This document shows positions 34,793-42,413 of a stretch of DNA of 43,211 nt, piece by piece. The notes under the pieces were generated by a model, which was not told the DNA's origin, made no database searches, and saw nothing but the letters and a program-made list of their open reading frames with translations. Positions within the stretch are counted from its first letter, which is position 1, and each line of letters starts with the position of its first letter. The translations under genes were made by a program, and so were the position numbers. Origin of the DNA: Aquimarina muelleri DSM 19832 (GTDB lineage Bacteria; Bacteroidota; Bacteroidia; Flavobacteriales; Flavobacteriaceae); contig NZ_AUML01000040.1 of the NCBI RefSeq assembly GCF_000430665.1, forward strand, positions 1 through 43,211, given 5' to 3'.

Positions 34793-35704
34793 CTATTTAA
34801 TTTCTGCTTTTATCACCTTCATTAATTCTCTTCCGCCATTATTTAAAACCTCTTGTGCACATATTTCTCCAAGATTTTTTGCTTGCTCAATATTCACCTC
34901 TTTAATCACCTCTATTTTATCTTTTCCGTCCAGACTAAACAGAGCTCCTGTAAAAAAAACAGTGTTTTCTTTAATTTGTGCCAGTGCTCCTATTGGGGCT
35001 GTACAACCTCCTTCTAGTTCTCTTAAAAATTCTCGTTCGATATGCACGCAAATCTCTGATGTTTTATCATTCAAATTAGATAAAGCCTCCAGACAATATG
35101 TATCTTTTTCTTTAGCTACTACAAGCATTGCTCCTTGTGCTGGTGCAGGAATCATCCAATCTAAATCTATAAAATGCTCTGGTTTTAAATTAATACGCTC
35201 TAATCCTGCTGCTGCAAATATAGCACCATTCCAATCGCTATCGGTTAGTTTTTGCATTCGGGTATTTACGTTTCCTCGCAGATCTACTACCGTATGCGTT
35301 GGATACTTATACAACCACTGTGCTTTTCTTCGAAGACTACCAGTAGCTATAGTTCCTTTAGTATTCAAAAAACTTAACCCTTTATGAACTAAGATATCTT
35401 TTACATTAGCTCGTTTCAAAATTGCTGCTTCCACAATTCCTGTTGGCAATGCTGTTGGTACATCTTTCATAGAATGTACTGCAATATCAATATCTCCATT
35501 TAACATCGCAACATCTAGAGTTTTAGTAAAAATACCTGTAATCCCTAATTCGTATAATGGTTTATCTAAGATAATGTCACCAGTAGATTTAACAGGAACT
35601 AAATGGGTTGTAAATCCTAAATCTTCTAGACGTTTTTGTACCGTGTTAGCTTGCCAAAGGGCTAATTCACTATCTCTGGTTCCTATACGAATCGTTTTAG
35701 TCAA
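34793..35704 (-). CDS. hemC: Porphobilinogen deaminase (hydroxymethylbilane synthase)
   Basis: 303 aa. It polymerises four porphobilinogens on a dipyrromethane cofactor attached to Cys234 (LEGGCTAPIGA). RIGTRDSELALWQ at the N-terminus, HSMKDVPT at 78-85, GSLRRKAQ and DLRGNVNTRM are all diagnostic. It starts 2 bp after the hemA stop in the hemACDE run. Confidence 0.97.
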   Translation of the reverse strand: MTKTIRIGTRDSELALWQANTVQKRLEDLGFTTHLVPVKSTGDIILDKPLYELGITGIFTKTLDVAMLNGDIDIAVHSMKDVPTALPTGIVEAAILKRANVKDILVHKGLSFLNTKGTIATGSLRRKAQWLYKYPTHTVVDLRGNVNTRMQKLTDSDWNGAIFAAAGLERINLKPEHFIDLDWMIPAPAQGAMLVVAKEKDTYCLEALSNLNDKTSEICVHIEREFLRELEGGCTAPIGALAQIKENTVFFTGALFSLDGKDKIEVIKEVNIEQAKNLGEICAQEVLNNGGRELMKVIKAEIK

Positions 35705-35706
35705 GA

Positions 35707-36957
35707 TTATTTATTTTGTAATTGAAAAACTTTTTGAATCCACTCTATACTCTCATCTGCCGAGGTATTATCATCTTTAAGGTGATTGGCAAAATGATTT
35801 GTTATTTTCTGAATAATCCTACTACTTATAATATCTGCATGTTCTTCATCAAAATCAGCATATTTTTTTCGTTGTAAATTAATTTCTGCATCTTTTAATG
35901 TGTTTAGCTTATTTTTTAAAGCTTTAATTGTAGGAGCAAATTTTCGGGTTTGTAACCAGGCTTTAAATTCTGATTTTATTTCTTCTATAATAGCTTCTGC
36001 ATGTGGAATATGCTCTTTTCTGCGTTGCAATGTTTTATCTGTCATTTTTGATAAATCATCTAAATGAACCAATGTTACATTTGGTAACTCTTTTACATCT
36101 AGTGCAACATTACGGGGTATAGACAGATCTAAAATTAATAGCGGCTTATCCGAATGTATTAATTGTTTAGAAATCGTTGGTTTCTGAGCTCCGGTAGCAA
36201 CAATTAAAACGTCAGAGTTTTTGATTTCTGCTTGAATGTTAGCATAATCTTTTACAACAAGATTAAATTTACCAGCTATTTTTTCAGCTTTTATCTTTGT
36301 TCTGTTAACAAGAACAATATGTTCGTTTTTAGTATGTTTTATTAAATTTTCGCAAGTATTACGTCCTATTTTACCTGTACCAAAAAGTAACAGATTTTTA
36401 TCCGATACATAAGGAACCCGAGCTAAAATATATTGTACAGCAGCAAAACTTACTGAGGTTGCTCCAGAAGATATTTCAGTCTCATTTTTAATGCGTTTGC
36501 TAGCTTGTATTACGGCATTAATCAATCTCTCTAAAAAATCATTAGTAACCTGTGCTTTTTTAGAGGCTTTAAAACTTTGTTTTAACTGGCTTATAATCTC
36601 AAAATCTCCTAATATTTGGCTATCTAAACCAGTGCCTACTCTAAATAAATGTGTAACTGCCTGATTATTTTTATGTATGTATGCTACTTTTTCGAATTCT
36701 TCAACAGTTCCGTTGGTATGCTTACATAATAATTTTATTAATTGAAACGGATGCTGCGCAAACCCATGTATTTCGGTTCGATTACAAGTAGAAGTAATCA
36801 GTAAAGCTTCAATACCTTCTTCTTTTGCTTGTTTTAGTATTCCTTCCTTAGCTTGTTCATTTACGCTAAAATGACCTCTAATTTCTGCGTCAGCCTTTTT
36901 ATAACTAAGCCCAATAGTGTAAAAATTTGTTCCTTTCGCTCTTAAATAAGGCTCCAT
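35707..36957 (-). CDS. hemA: Glutamyl-tRNA reductase
   Basis: 416 aa. First committed step of the C5 heme pathway: it reduces glutamyl-tRNA to glutamate-1-semialdehyde. Catalytic Cys58 is in TSTCNRTEIH; the NADPH Rossmann loop reads GTGKIGRNTCENL (a variant of GAGEM/GTGKM), followed by NRT and ATGAQKP; a helical dimerisation domain completes the C-terminus. First gene of hemACDE, divergent from an AraC-type regulator across a 202-bp palindrome-rich intergenic region. Confidence 0.97.
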   Translation of the reverse strand: MEPYLRAKGTNFYTIGLSYKKADAEIRGHFSVNEQAKEGILKQAKEEGIEALLITSTCNRTEIHGFAQHPFQLIKLLCKHTNGTVEEFEKVAYIHKNNQAVTHLFRVGTGLDSQILGDFEIISQLKQSFKASKKAQVTNDFLERLINAVIQASKRIKNETEISSGATSVSFAAVQYILARVPYVSDKNLLLFGTGKIGRNTCENLIKHTKNEHIVLVNRTKIKAEKIAGKFNLVVKDYANIQAEIKNSDVLIVATGAQKPTISKQLIHSDKPLLILDLSIPRNVALDVKELPNVTLVHLDDLSKMTDKTLQRRKEHIPHAEAIIEEIKSEFKAWLQTRKFAPTIKALKNKLNTLKDAEINLQRKKYADFDEEHADIISSRIIQKITNHFANHLKDDNTSADESIEWIQKVFQLQNK

Positions 36958-36982
36958 GTAATCAATTCTATATATTCTAGCA

Positions 36983-36990
36983 CAAAAGTA
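36983..36990 (-). promoter_or_regulatory. Bacteroidetes -7 box for hemA
   Basis: The minus strand reads TACTTTTG, an exact TAnnTTTG match 26 bp before the hemA ATG (36957). The same octamer precedes hemH (38529-38536), hinting at common expression. Confidence 0.5.
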
Positions 36991-37044
36991 TTTTAGATAG
37001 ACCAGAAAAAGTAACGCTAGAAGAATTTTTAGTATCGAAATGCG

Positions 37045-37143
37045 TTATTTAGAACATTATTTAAGTCTAAACTACAAAAAACCCTTATTTTTGTGTTACT
37101 ACAAAGGATTCCTTTGTCGATAGTTTAGATTAATTCTAAATAA
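37045..37143. promoter_or_regulatory. Nested inverted repeats in the hemA/araC divergent region
   Basis: Outer arms TTATTTAGAA (37045-37054) and TTCTAAATAA (37134-37143) and inner arms TCTAAACTA (37066-37074) and TAGTTTAGA (37121-37129) are all exact reverse complements, with a third palindrome ACAAAGGATTCCTTTGT (37101-37117) in the centre. The araC -7 box (37086-37093) lies within. Candidate operators for autoregulation or co-regulation of hemA and the AraC gene. Confidence 0.5.
37086..37093 (+). promoter_or_regulatory. Bacteroidetes -7 box for the AraC-type gene
   Basis: TATTTTTG fits TAnnTTTG, 67 bp before the ATG at 37160. Transcription would begin about where the ACAAAGGA..TCCTTTGT palindrome starts, so the palindrome would be the transcript's 5' hairpin or an operator at +1. 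Confidence 0.45.
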
Positions 37144-37159
37144 CTTAAGCTTCATAATT

Positions 37160-38050
37160 ATGGAAATTGAATTAAAAAATAACGCTCTAGGGATTTTAGA
37201 AGAAACTCCAATTGAAGATGGCTTTCATGTTTTAAAATTTCAAAATGAAACTAATGAAAGTCAATGCGTTATACGGGATATCGACAGCAATTTTATTCAA
37301 TTTCATTTCTGTATTAAAGGTGCAATAAAGTTTAATTTTAACAATGGGAGTTACGCAATTAATCTGGCTGAAGAAAACTCCTTGTTACTCTATAACCCCC
37401 AACGTGATTTACCAATGAATATAGAAATGAGGAAGGACTCCTGGTTAATCACTATACTTATTTCTATAAAAAAATTTCACTCTTTATTTTCCAGAGAAGC
37501 CGATCACATACCTTTTCTTGGAGAAGGGAATCGAGATAAAAAATATTATACCGACGCAAGTATTTCTCCTTCTATGGCTGTAGTACTAAACCAAATTATG
37601 AACTATAGTCTTCATACCTCTGTAAAGCTTTTATATTTTAAAGGAAAAGCATACGAATTATTAAGTCTTTATTTTAATAGACCTGAAGATGCTGATATAG
37701 AACAATGTCCTTTTTTGGTGGATGAAGAAAATGTATTAAAAATTAAAAAGGCTAAAGAAATTATTATCCATCGCATGTCAGAACCTCCTACACTTCAGGA
37801 ATTATCAAAAGAGATTGGGTTGTCTTTAAAAAAACTAAAAGATGGTTTTAAGCAAATATATGGTGATCCAGTATATACTTTTTTATTTGATTATAAGATG
37901 GAAGTAGCAAGACAATTACTTGCATCAGGAAATAATAATGTAAACGAAGTGGGGTTAAAAGTAGGGTATAGCACATCAAGCCACTTTATAGCAGCATTCA
38001 AAAAGAAATTTGGTACTACCCCAAAAAAATATATAATGAGTTTAAAATAA
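37160..38050 (+). CDS. AraC-family regulator, PchR-like
   Basis: 296 aa. An N-terminal cupin-like sensing region (FIQFHFCIKGAIKFNFNNG at about 50-68) and C-terminal double helix-turn-helix: PPTLQELSKEIGLSLKKLKDGFKQ and VNEVGLKVGYSTSSHFIAAFKKKFGTTPKKY. The spacing and KLKDGFKQIYG segment recall PchR-type iron/siderophore regulators. Divergent from hemA and upstream of hemH, so a heme- or iron-responsive regulator of these genes is a reasonable inference but not shown. Confidence 0.88.
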   Translation: MEIELKNNALGILEETPIEDGFHVLKFQNETNESQCVIRDIDSNFIQFHFCIKGAIKFNFNNGSYAINLAEENSLLLYNPQRDLPMNIEMRKDSWLITILISIKKFHSLFSREADHIPFLGEGNRDKKYYTDASISPSMAVVLNQIMNYSLHTSVKLLYFKGKAYELLSLYFNRPEDADIEQCPFLVDEENVLKIKKAKEIIIHRMSEPPTLQELSKEIGLSLKKLKDGFKQIYGDPVYTFLFDYKMEVARQLLASGNNNVNEVGLKVGYSTSSHFIAAFKKKFGTTPKKYIMSLK

Positions 38051-38066
38051 AACTCACTTAATTAAA

Positions 38067-38237
38067 CTATCCTTTAGTTGGAATTCCAACTCCTTTTTGT
38101 AAAGATACGATAGAATCATACATTCCTTTATCGTCTTCCGAGGTATCTGCCAAAACTGAAACAAAATCAAACTGTTCTAACAGCTCTAAAACAAAATCAA
38201 GTTTGTCTTTTTCAACATCTAAAATTATACGTTTCAT
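38067..38237 (-). CDS. Small conserved-looking 56-aa protein (antitoxin-like?)
   Basis: A frame from ATG (38237) to TAG (38067-38069) encodes 56 aa beginning MKRIILDVEKDKLDFVLELL and continuing EQFDFVSVL. The beta-alpha-beta opening (strand, K-D-K-L-DFVLELL helix, FDFVSV strand) resembles short Bacteroidetes proteins of the type MKTLxLxIxDxKxxFFLELLKxLDFV, some of which are antitoxins or orphan relatives. No toxin partner is adjacent. It lies convergent with the AraC gene and was too short for simple ORF listing. Coding is supported by composition and the coherent fold pattern. Confidence 0.6.
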   Translation of the reverse strand: MKRIILDVEKDKLDFVLELLEQFDFVSVLADTSEDDKGMYDSIVSLQKGVGIPTKG

Positions 38238-38556
38238 GTGTTTTTATTTATAGTTATCGTCACATGGAACCCACTGTCTGCAAACAGAATTAACAATTAA
38301 ATTTAAAATTTTAAAGTCTGAACAACTATTATTTTAATTGCACTAGGTTCATCTTTGCTTTTAACCCTTTAAAAATACTAAATAAAAATTACGCATCTTT
38401 CGGTTTCATATAATTTAACGTATTTTAAGGTATCTTTAATTTTTGACAAATAATTAGCTTACATAATTTTAATAATAGCCCTATCAAAAAGTCTTATGGC
38501 TTTTCGTTTTAATCCTCGGTATAGTTTGTACTTTTGTTAGTGCAAAAAGAAAAATT
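38238..38556. other. 319-bp intergenic region upstream of hemH
   Basis: Contains the hemH promoter box and AT-rich sequence including short AATTTAAAATTTTAAA-type palindromes near 38300; I see nothing else definable. Confidence 0.5.
38529..38536 (+). promoter_or_regulatory. Bacteroidetes -7 box for hemH
   Basis: TACTTTTG, 20 bp upstream of the ATG at 38557 and identical to the hemA box. The resulting leader would be very short (about 14 nt). Confidence 0.45.
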
Positions 38557-39594
38557 ATGAGTAAAGGAGTTCTCCTTGTTAATCTAGGATCCCCAGATAG
38601 CACAGATCCAAAAGATGTAAAAAAATATCTTGGTGAATTTTTAATGGATCCCAGAGTAATCGATGTGCCTTTTTGGGCAAGAACCCTTTTGGTTAAAGGA
38701 ATTATTTTAAATACTCGTCCAAAAAAATCTGCAGCAGCATATAAAAAAATCTGGTGGAAAGAGGGTTCTCCGTTAATTGTATTATCCAAAAGATTACAGA
38801 AAAAAGTAGCAGACCGAACTTCGATTGTGGTAAGTTTGGCTATGCGATATGGATCCATGAACATCAAAAAAGGGCTTCAAGAGTTACATGATAAAGGTGT
38901 AGATGAAGTTATGATTCTACCTTTATACCCTCAATTTGCTATGGCTACCACAGAAACGATTTTGGTTCTTGCCGAAGAATTAAGGATTGCTCATTTTCCC
39001 AATATGAAGATTATTGATCTTCCGGCTTTTTATAATAAACCCGAATATATTAATGTCCTTTCAAAAAGTATAGCCGAAAAATTAGAAGGCATTGATTATG
39101 AGCATCTTTTATTTAGTTATCATGGAGTACCCGAAAGGCATATTAGAAAAAGTGATATTAGCAATGGAAATTGTAAAATGGATGGCAAATGTTGTTTTAA
39201 AAAAGGATCAGAACAACATAAGTTTTGTTATCGCCATCAATGTGAAATGACAACTGTACAAGTAGCAAAAAAACTTGGGCTTAAAAACGGAACTTACTCA
39301 ACTTCTTTTCAATCTCGATTAGGTTTTGATCCATGGTTGCAACCATATACAGACAGAACCATCGAAAGAATGGGAAAAGAAGGTATTAAAAAAATGGCAA
39401 TTGTAACCCCAGCTTTTGTATCGGATTGTTTAGAAACTCTTGAAGAAATTGCAATGGAAGGAGAAGAGATTTTTCATGAAGTTGGAGGAAAAGAATTTAC
39501 CACTATTCCTTGTCTTAATGATCGGGATGATTGGGCAGATGTTCTTGCAAACTGGATAAACGAATGGGTTTCTACAAAAACCCAAACCACATAA
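38557..39594 (+). CDS. hemH: Ferrochelatase
   Basis: 345 aa. It inserts Fe2+ into protoporphyrin IX. Starts GVLLVNLGSPDS; DPRVIDVPFW and LPLYPQFAMATT are conserved; the catalytic His189 lies in SYHGVPERH; SFQSRLGFDPWLQPYT and PAFVSDCLETLEEI complete the signature. A Cys-rich insert at 206-229 (C206, C212, C213, C224, C229) could bind metal, as in bacterial [2Fe-2S] ferrochelatases, but this is unproven. Its TAA overlaps the ATG of the MATE gene by one base. Confidence 0.96.
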   Translation: MSKGVLLVNLGSPDSTDPKDVKKYLGEFLMDPRVIDVPFWARTLLVKGIILNTRPKKSAAAYKKIWWKEGSPLIVLSKRLQKKVADRTSIVVSLAMRYGSMNIKKGLQELHDKGVDEVMILPLYPQFAMATTETILVLAEELRIAHFPNMKIIDLPAFYNKPEYINVLSKSIAEKLEGIDYEHLLFSYHGVPERHIRKSDISNGNCKMDGKCCFKKGSEQHKFCYRHQCEMTTVQVAKKLGLKNGTYSTSFQSRLGFDPWLQPYTDRTIERMGKEGIKKMAIVTPAFVSDCLETLEEIAMEGEEIFHEVGGKEFTTIPCLNDRDDWADVLANWINEWVSTKTQTT

Positions 39595-40988
39595 TGGCAA
39601 AAGTATCGTCTGAAGCACTTGGCTCAGAACCTATAGGTAAATTATTAATAAAACAAGCCTTACCTGCATCTATCGGGATATTAGTGATGTCTTTAAACGT
39701 CCTAATAGATTCCATTTTTGTAGGTAACTGGATCGGCTCCATTGCATTTGCTTCTATAAATGTAGTGCTCCCTGTATCTTTTTTTATTGGCTCTTTGGGT
39801 ATGGCTATTGGCGTAGGAGGATCCAGTATTATCTCTCGTGCCTTAGGTGCCGAGAACAAAGAAAAAGCTTTACAAACTTTTGGCAATCAGATTTCACTGG
39901 GATTTGTGTTTATGATTTCTTTAGTGGTGCTAGGATTAATTTTTGCTGATGATATTATCCCAAAATTTGGTGGAAAAGGAGATATCTTTGAACCCGCAAA
40001 AATATATTATACCATTATTTTATATGGCGTTCCTATTCTTGGTTTTGCTATGATGGGTAATACAGTAATACGAGCAGAAGGCAAACCTAAATTTGCTATG
40101 ATTGCTATGATTATCCCAACAGTAAGTAATCTGATAATGGATTATGTTTTTATTAATCTAATGGATATGGGTATGAGTGGTGCTGCATGGGCAACAACAG
40201 GATCTTATCTTGCTTGTTTTTTATATGTTTTTTGGTTTTTCAATTCCAAAAACTCTGAACTAAAAATAAGCTTTCGTCATTTTAAATTACAAAAAGAAAT
40301 TGTTTCTGAAATAGCTTCTCTTGGAGGCGTAACTCTTGCCAGGCAAGCTGTGGTAAGTGTTACTTATTTATTAATGAATAATATTTTATATAATATAGGA
40401 CAAGAAGGTCTTGTAGCAGTTTATGCAATTATTGGAAGAATGCTAATGTTTGCTTTATTTCCTGTTTTTGGAGTAACCCAAGGATTTCTGCCAATTGCAG
40501 GGTATAATTATGGAGCGCATCAATACCAACGTGTTCGAGAAACAATCAATACTGCAATTATGTATGCTGCTGTAGTAGCTACTGTAGTTTTTATAGGATT
40601 GATGATTTTTCCTGCAGAAATAACATCCTTATTTATTAGTGATAGTACAAATTTGGCTCCCAAAGAGCTTGCTCTAAATCAATATGTTTTATCTCATACT
40701 GCAGAACCTATGCGATGGGTATTTGCAGCTACTCCTATTATAGCTCTTCAACTTATTGGAGCCGCATATTTTCAGGCAGCAGGAAAAGCTATCCCTGCTT
40801 TACTGCTCACCTTATCCAGACAAGGTTTTTTCTTTATTCCTTTGGTTTTAATTCTTCCTCAATTTTATGGAGAGTTGGGTGTTTGGATATCTTTTCCGAT
40901 TGCAGATGTATTAGCAACCATTGTAACCGGATACTTTTTAAATAGAGAGATAAGAACAAAATTATTAAATTCAGATCAGATTACTTAA
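39594..40988 (+). CDS. MATE-family efflux transporter
   Basis: 464 aa using the ATG at 39594 (MAKVSSEALGSEPIGKLLIK). I reject a start 21 codons upstream because it lies inside hemH; the TAATG junction with hemH indicates coupling. About 12 hydrophobic segments; the first MatE repeat includes ALPASIGILVMSLNVLIDSIFVGNWIG, and the second starts around VTLARQAVVSVTYLLMNNIL. Na+- or H+-driven export of cationic compounds is the family role; linkage to ferrochelatase suggests possible porphyrin or metal-related export, by inference only. Confidence 0.92.
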   Translation: MAKVSSEALGSEPIGKLLIKQALPASIGILVMSLNVLIDSIFVGNWIGSIAFASINVVLPVSFFIGSLGMAIGVGGSSIISRALGAENKEKALQTFGNQISLGFVFMISLVVLGLIFADDIIPKFGGKGDIFEPAKIYYTIILYGVPILGFAMMGNTVIRAEGKPKFAMIAMIIPTVSNLIMDYVFINLMDMGMSGAAWATTGSYLACFLYVFWFFNSKNSELKISFRHFKLQKEIVSEIASLGGVTLARQAVVSVTYLLMNNILYNIGQEGLVAVYAIIGRMLMFALFPVFGVTQGFLPIAGYNYGAHQYQRVRETINTAIMYAAVVATVVFIGLMIFPAEITSLFISDSTNLAPKELALNQYVLSHTAEPMRWVFAATPIIALQLIGAAYFQAAGKAIPALLLTLSRQGFFFIPLVLILPQFYGELGVWISFPIADVLATIVTGYFLNREIRTKLLNSDQIT

Positions 40989-41047
40989 ATTATTTGTTTA
41001 ATCAAACTTTACCTTTATTGGTTCAGGTTATACTTTTTTCTTTCCTT

Positions 41048-41140
41048 GGGTTGATCATCTTCCATCCCCAGTATGCTAAAGCACTTGTCATAGCGTCTTT
41101 AGCATTATTTTTTAATTTATAAGGATGTCATCATCAACCC
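41048..41140. repeat. Structured 93-nt intergenic element (three stacked stems)
   Basis: GGGTTGAT (41048-41055) pairs with ATCAACCC (41133-41140), CATCC (41063-41067) with GGATG (41123-41127), and ATGCTAAAG (41073-41081) with CTTTAGCAT (41097-41105). All pairs are Watson-Crick. The nested order makes one long hairpin. No gene occupies this stretch. It may be a REP/MITE-type element or a structured RNA. Confidence 0.6.
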
Positions 41141-41185
41141 ATTATCATCTGTTCGCTCGCGTATCGGGAATGATTTAAAAAACAT

Positions 41186-41230
41186 AAAAAAAGAGCAGTT
41201 TATATTAAAATGAACCACTCTCTCTTTTTT
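41186..41230 (-). terminator. Terminator-like hairpin after the lipoprotein gene
   Basis: AAAAAAGAGCAGTT and AACCACTCTCTCTTTTTT face each other across an AT-rich loop. On the minus strand the structure follows the stop at 41247 within 20 bp and ends in a T-run. Pairing has two mismatches. Confidence 0.5.
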
Positions 41231-41246
41231 AATGATAAAGTTTTAC

Positions 41247-42407
41247 TTACTCCTTGATTACAGTAACCCTACTACTATGTATACGTCCTCTAGTACCATC
41301 TTCTGTAACCACTATCCACCACTCTCCTGTATTGGTTTCGATACCAAATTTTTCTCCTTCCTTTATCTTTTTGATCACTTTGGCAGAAGTACCTTTACCA
41401 TCCCGTAAATTGGTATACCCATCGGGGTCATTAATAACACCATAAGCTATATAAGGATCGGGACCTATAGAGCTAAGACCAAACCTTTTGTTTTGTGGTT
41501 TATAAAAATTATCTGTAAAATCCTCCAGATCTTCGATACCATAAAAATCTTTTTTTCTAAAAACCTCGATCATTTTTGGGTTGGTATCATATAGGTATTC
41601 TATAATACCAGATTGCCCTGCTTTATAACAATGTGCCATAAGATAGGCATATAACTCCTCTGTATCCTCTTCATAAGATTCTGGATTTCCATTAGATACC
41701 ATATTGGCTACCGTAGACAATTGTGATAATTCTGCACCGTATTCGATCATTTTATCCAGCATGTCTTTGCGTAATGTATATATTGGATGACAGTCTCCAT
41801 TCTCTGCCCTCCAAGTACCTTTACATTTTACACTAAAAAGAAATTTTTCTAAAACCATTGGTTCATATAACTTAGATTTATTAAATGCAAATTTCAACCA
41901 ATCTTTATTAGCTGAATAGCCGTAGATTCTTATTAAATCAATTAACAAATTTGGATTATTGGCTTTAATAAAATTAGTAGATTTGATATCATTACTAAAG
42001 ATCATATCATTATAGTTGCAGAGTAACTCAAGATACGATTCTGTAATTTCATTCTTACTTTCAATATTTGGAAGCTCATTAATAAAAATCATTCTTTGAT
42101 TCACTAGTATTTCATCAGAATGTTCCGAAGCTTCATTTACATATATATCATTATATTTGATTTCATCAAAATCTATATTATAGATTTCTTTTACCTTTTC
42201 TTGAAATGTTTGTTTTGAAACATTTTTTCTACATTTTTCTAACTTTTCATATGAATAATCATATATATCAACTAAAAAGCTCATTTGATTAGTATCAAAA
42301 CTATATAAAAGTTGATCTTCCATTTTTTTATTATTTTTATTATCTATTTGTCCTTTACAGCTAGATAAAACTATTAATATTAATAATCCTGTAAATTTTA
42401 ATCTCAT
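41247..42407 (-). CDS. Lipoprotein with C-terminal SH3b-like domain; candidate immunity protein
   Basis: 386 aa. Lipoprotein signal with lipobox LSSC (Cys17). Residues about 30-320 are mostly helical with charged loops and ankyrin-like helix pairs (KMIEYGAELSQLSTVANMVS; AYLMAHCYKAGQSGIIEYLY). The C-terminal ~60 residues (GYTNLRDGKGTSAKVIKKIK, then EGEKF, GEWWIVV, GRIHSSRV) form a bacterial SH3-type domain, usually a cell-wall-binding fold. It begins 6 nt after the stop of the toxin-like gene. A periplasm-facing lipoprotein coupled to a peptidoglycan-active effector fits an immunity role. That is inference. Confidence 0.7.
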   Translation of the reverse strand: MRLKFTGLLILIVLSSCKGQIDNKNNKKMEDQLLYSFDTNQMSFLVDIYDYSYEKLEKCRKNVSKQTFQEKVKEIYNIDFDEIKYNDIYVNEASEHSDEILVNQRMIFINELPNIESKNEITESYLELLCNYNDMIFSNDIKSTNFIKANNPNLLIDLIRIYGYSANKDWLKFAFNKSKLYEPMVLEKFLFSVKCKGTWRAENGDCHPIYTLRKDMLDKMIEYGAELSQLSTVANMVSNGNPESYEEDTEELYAYLMAHCYKAGQSGIIEYLYDTNPKMIEVFRKKDFYGIEDLEDFTDNFYKPQNKRFGLSSIGPDPYIAYGVINDPDGYTNLRDGKGTSAKVIKKIKEGEKFGIETNTGEWWIVVTEDGTRGRIHSSRVTVIKE

Positions 42408-42413
42408 AATATA

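Noticed and set aside
34779..35387. 202-codon plus-strand frame
   Set aside because: It is wholly antisense to the well-supported hemC; Ser/Ile-rich composition is typical of shadow frames.
39531..39593. N-terminal extension of the MATE protein
   Set aside because: The extra 21 codons lie inside hemH in another frame; the TAATG junction gives a normal MATE N-terminus at 39594.
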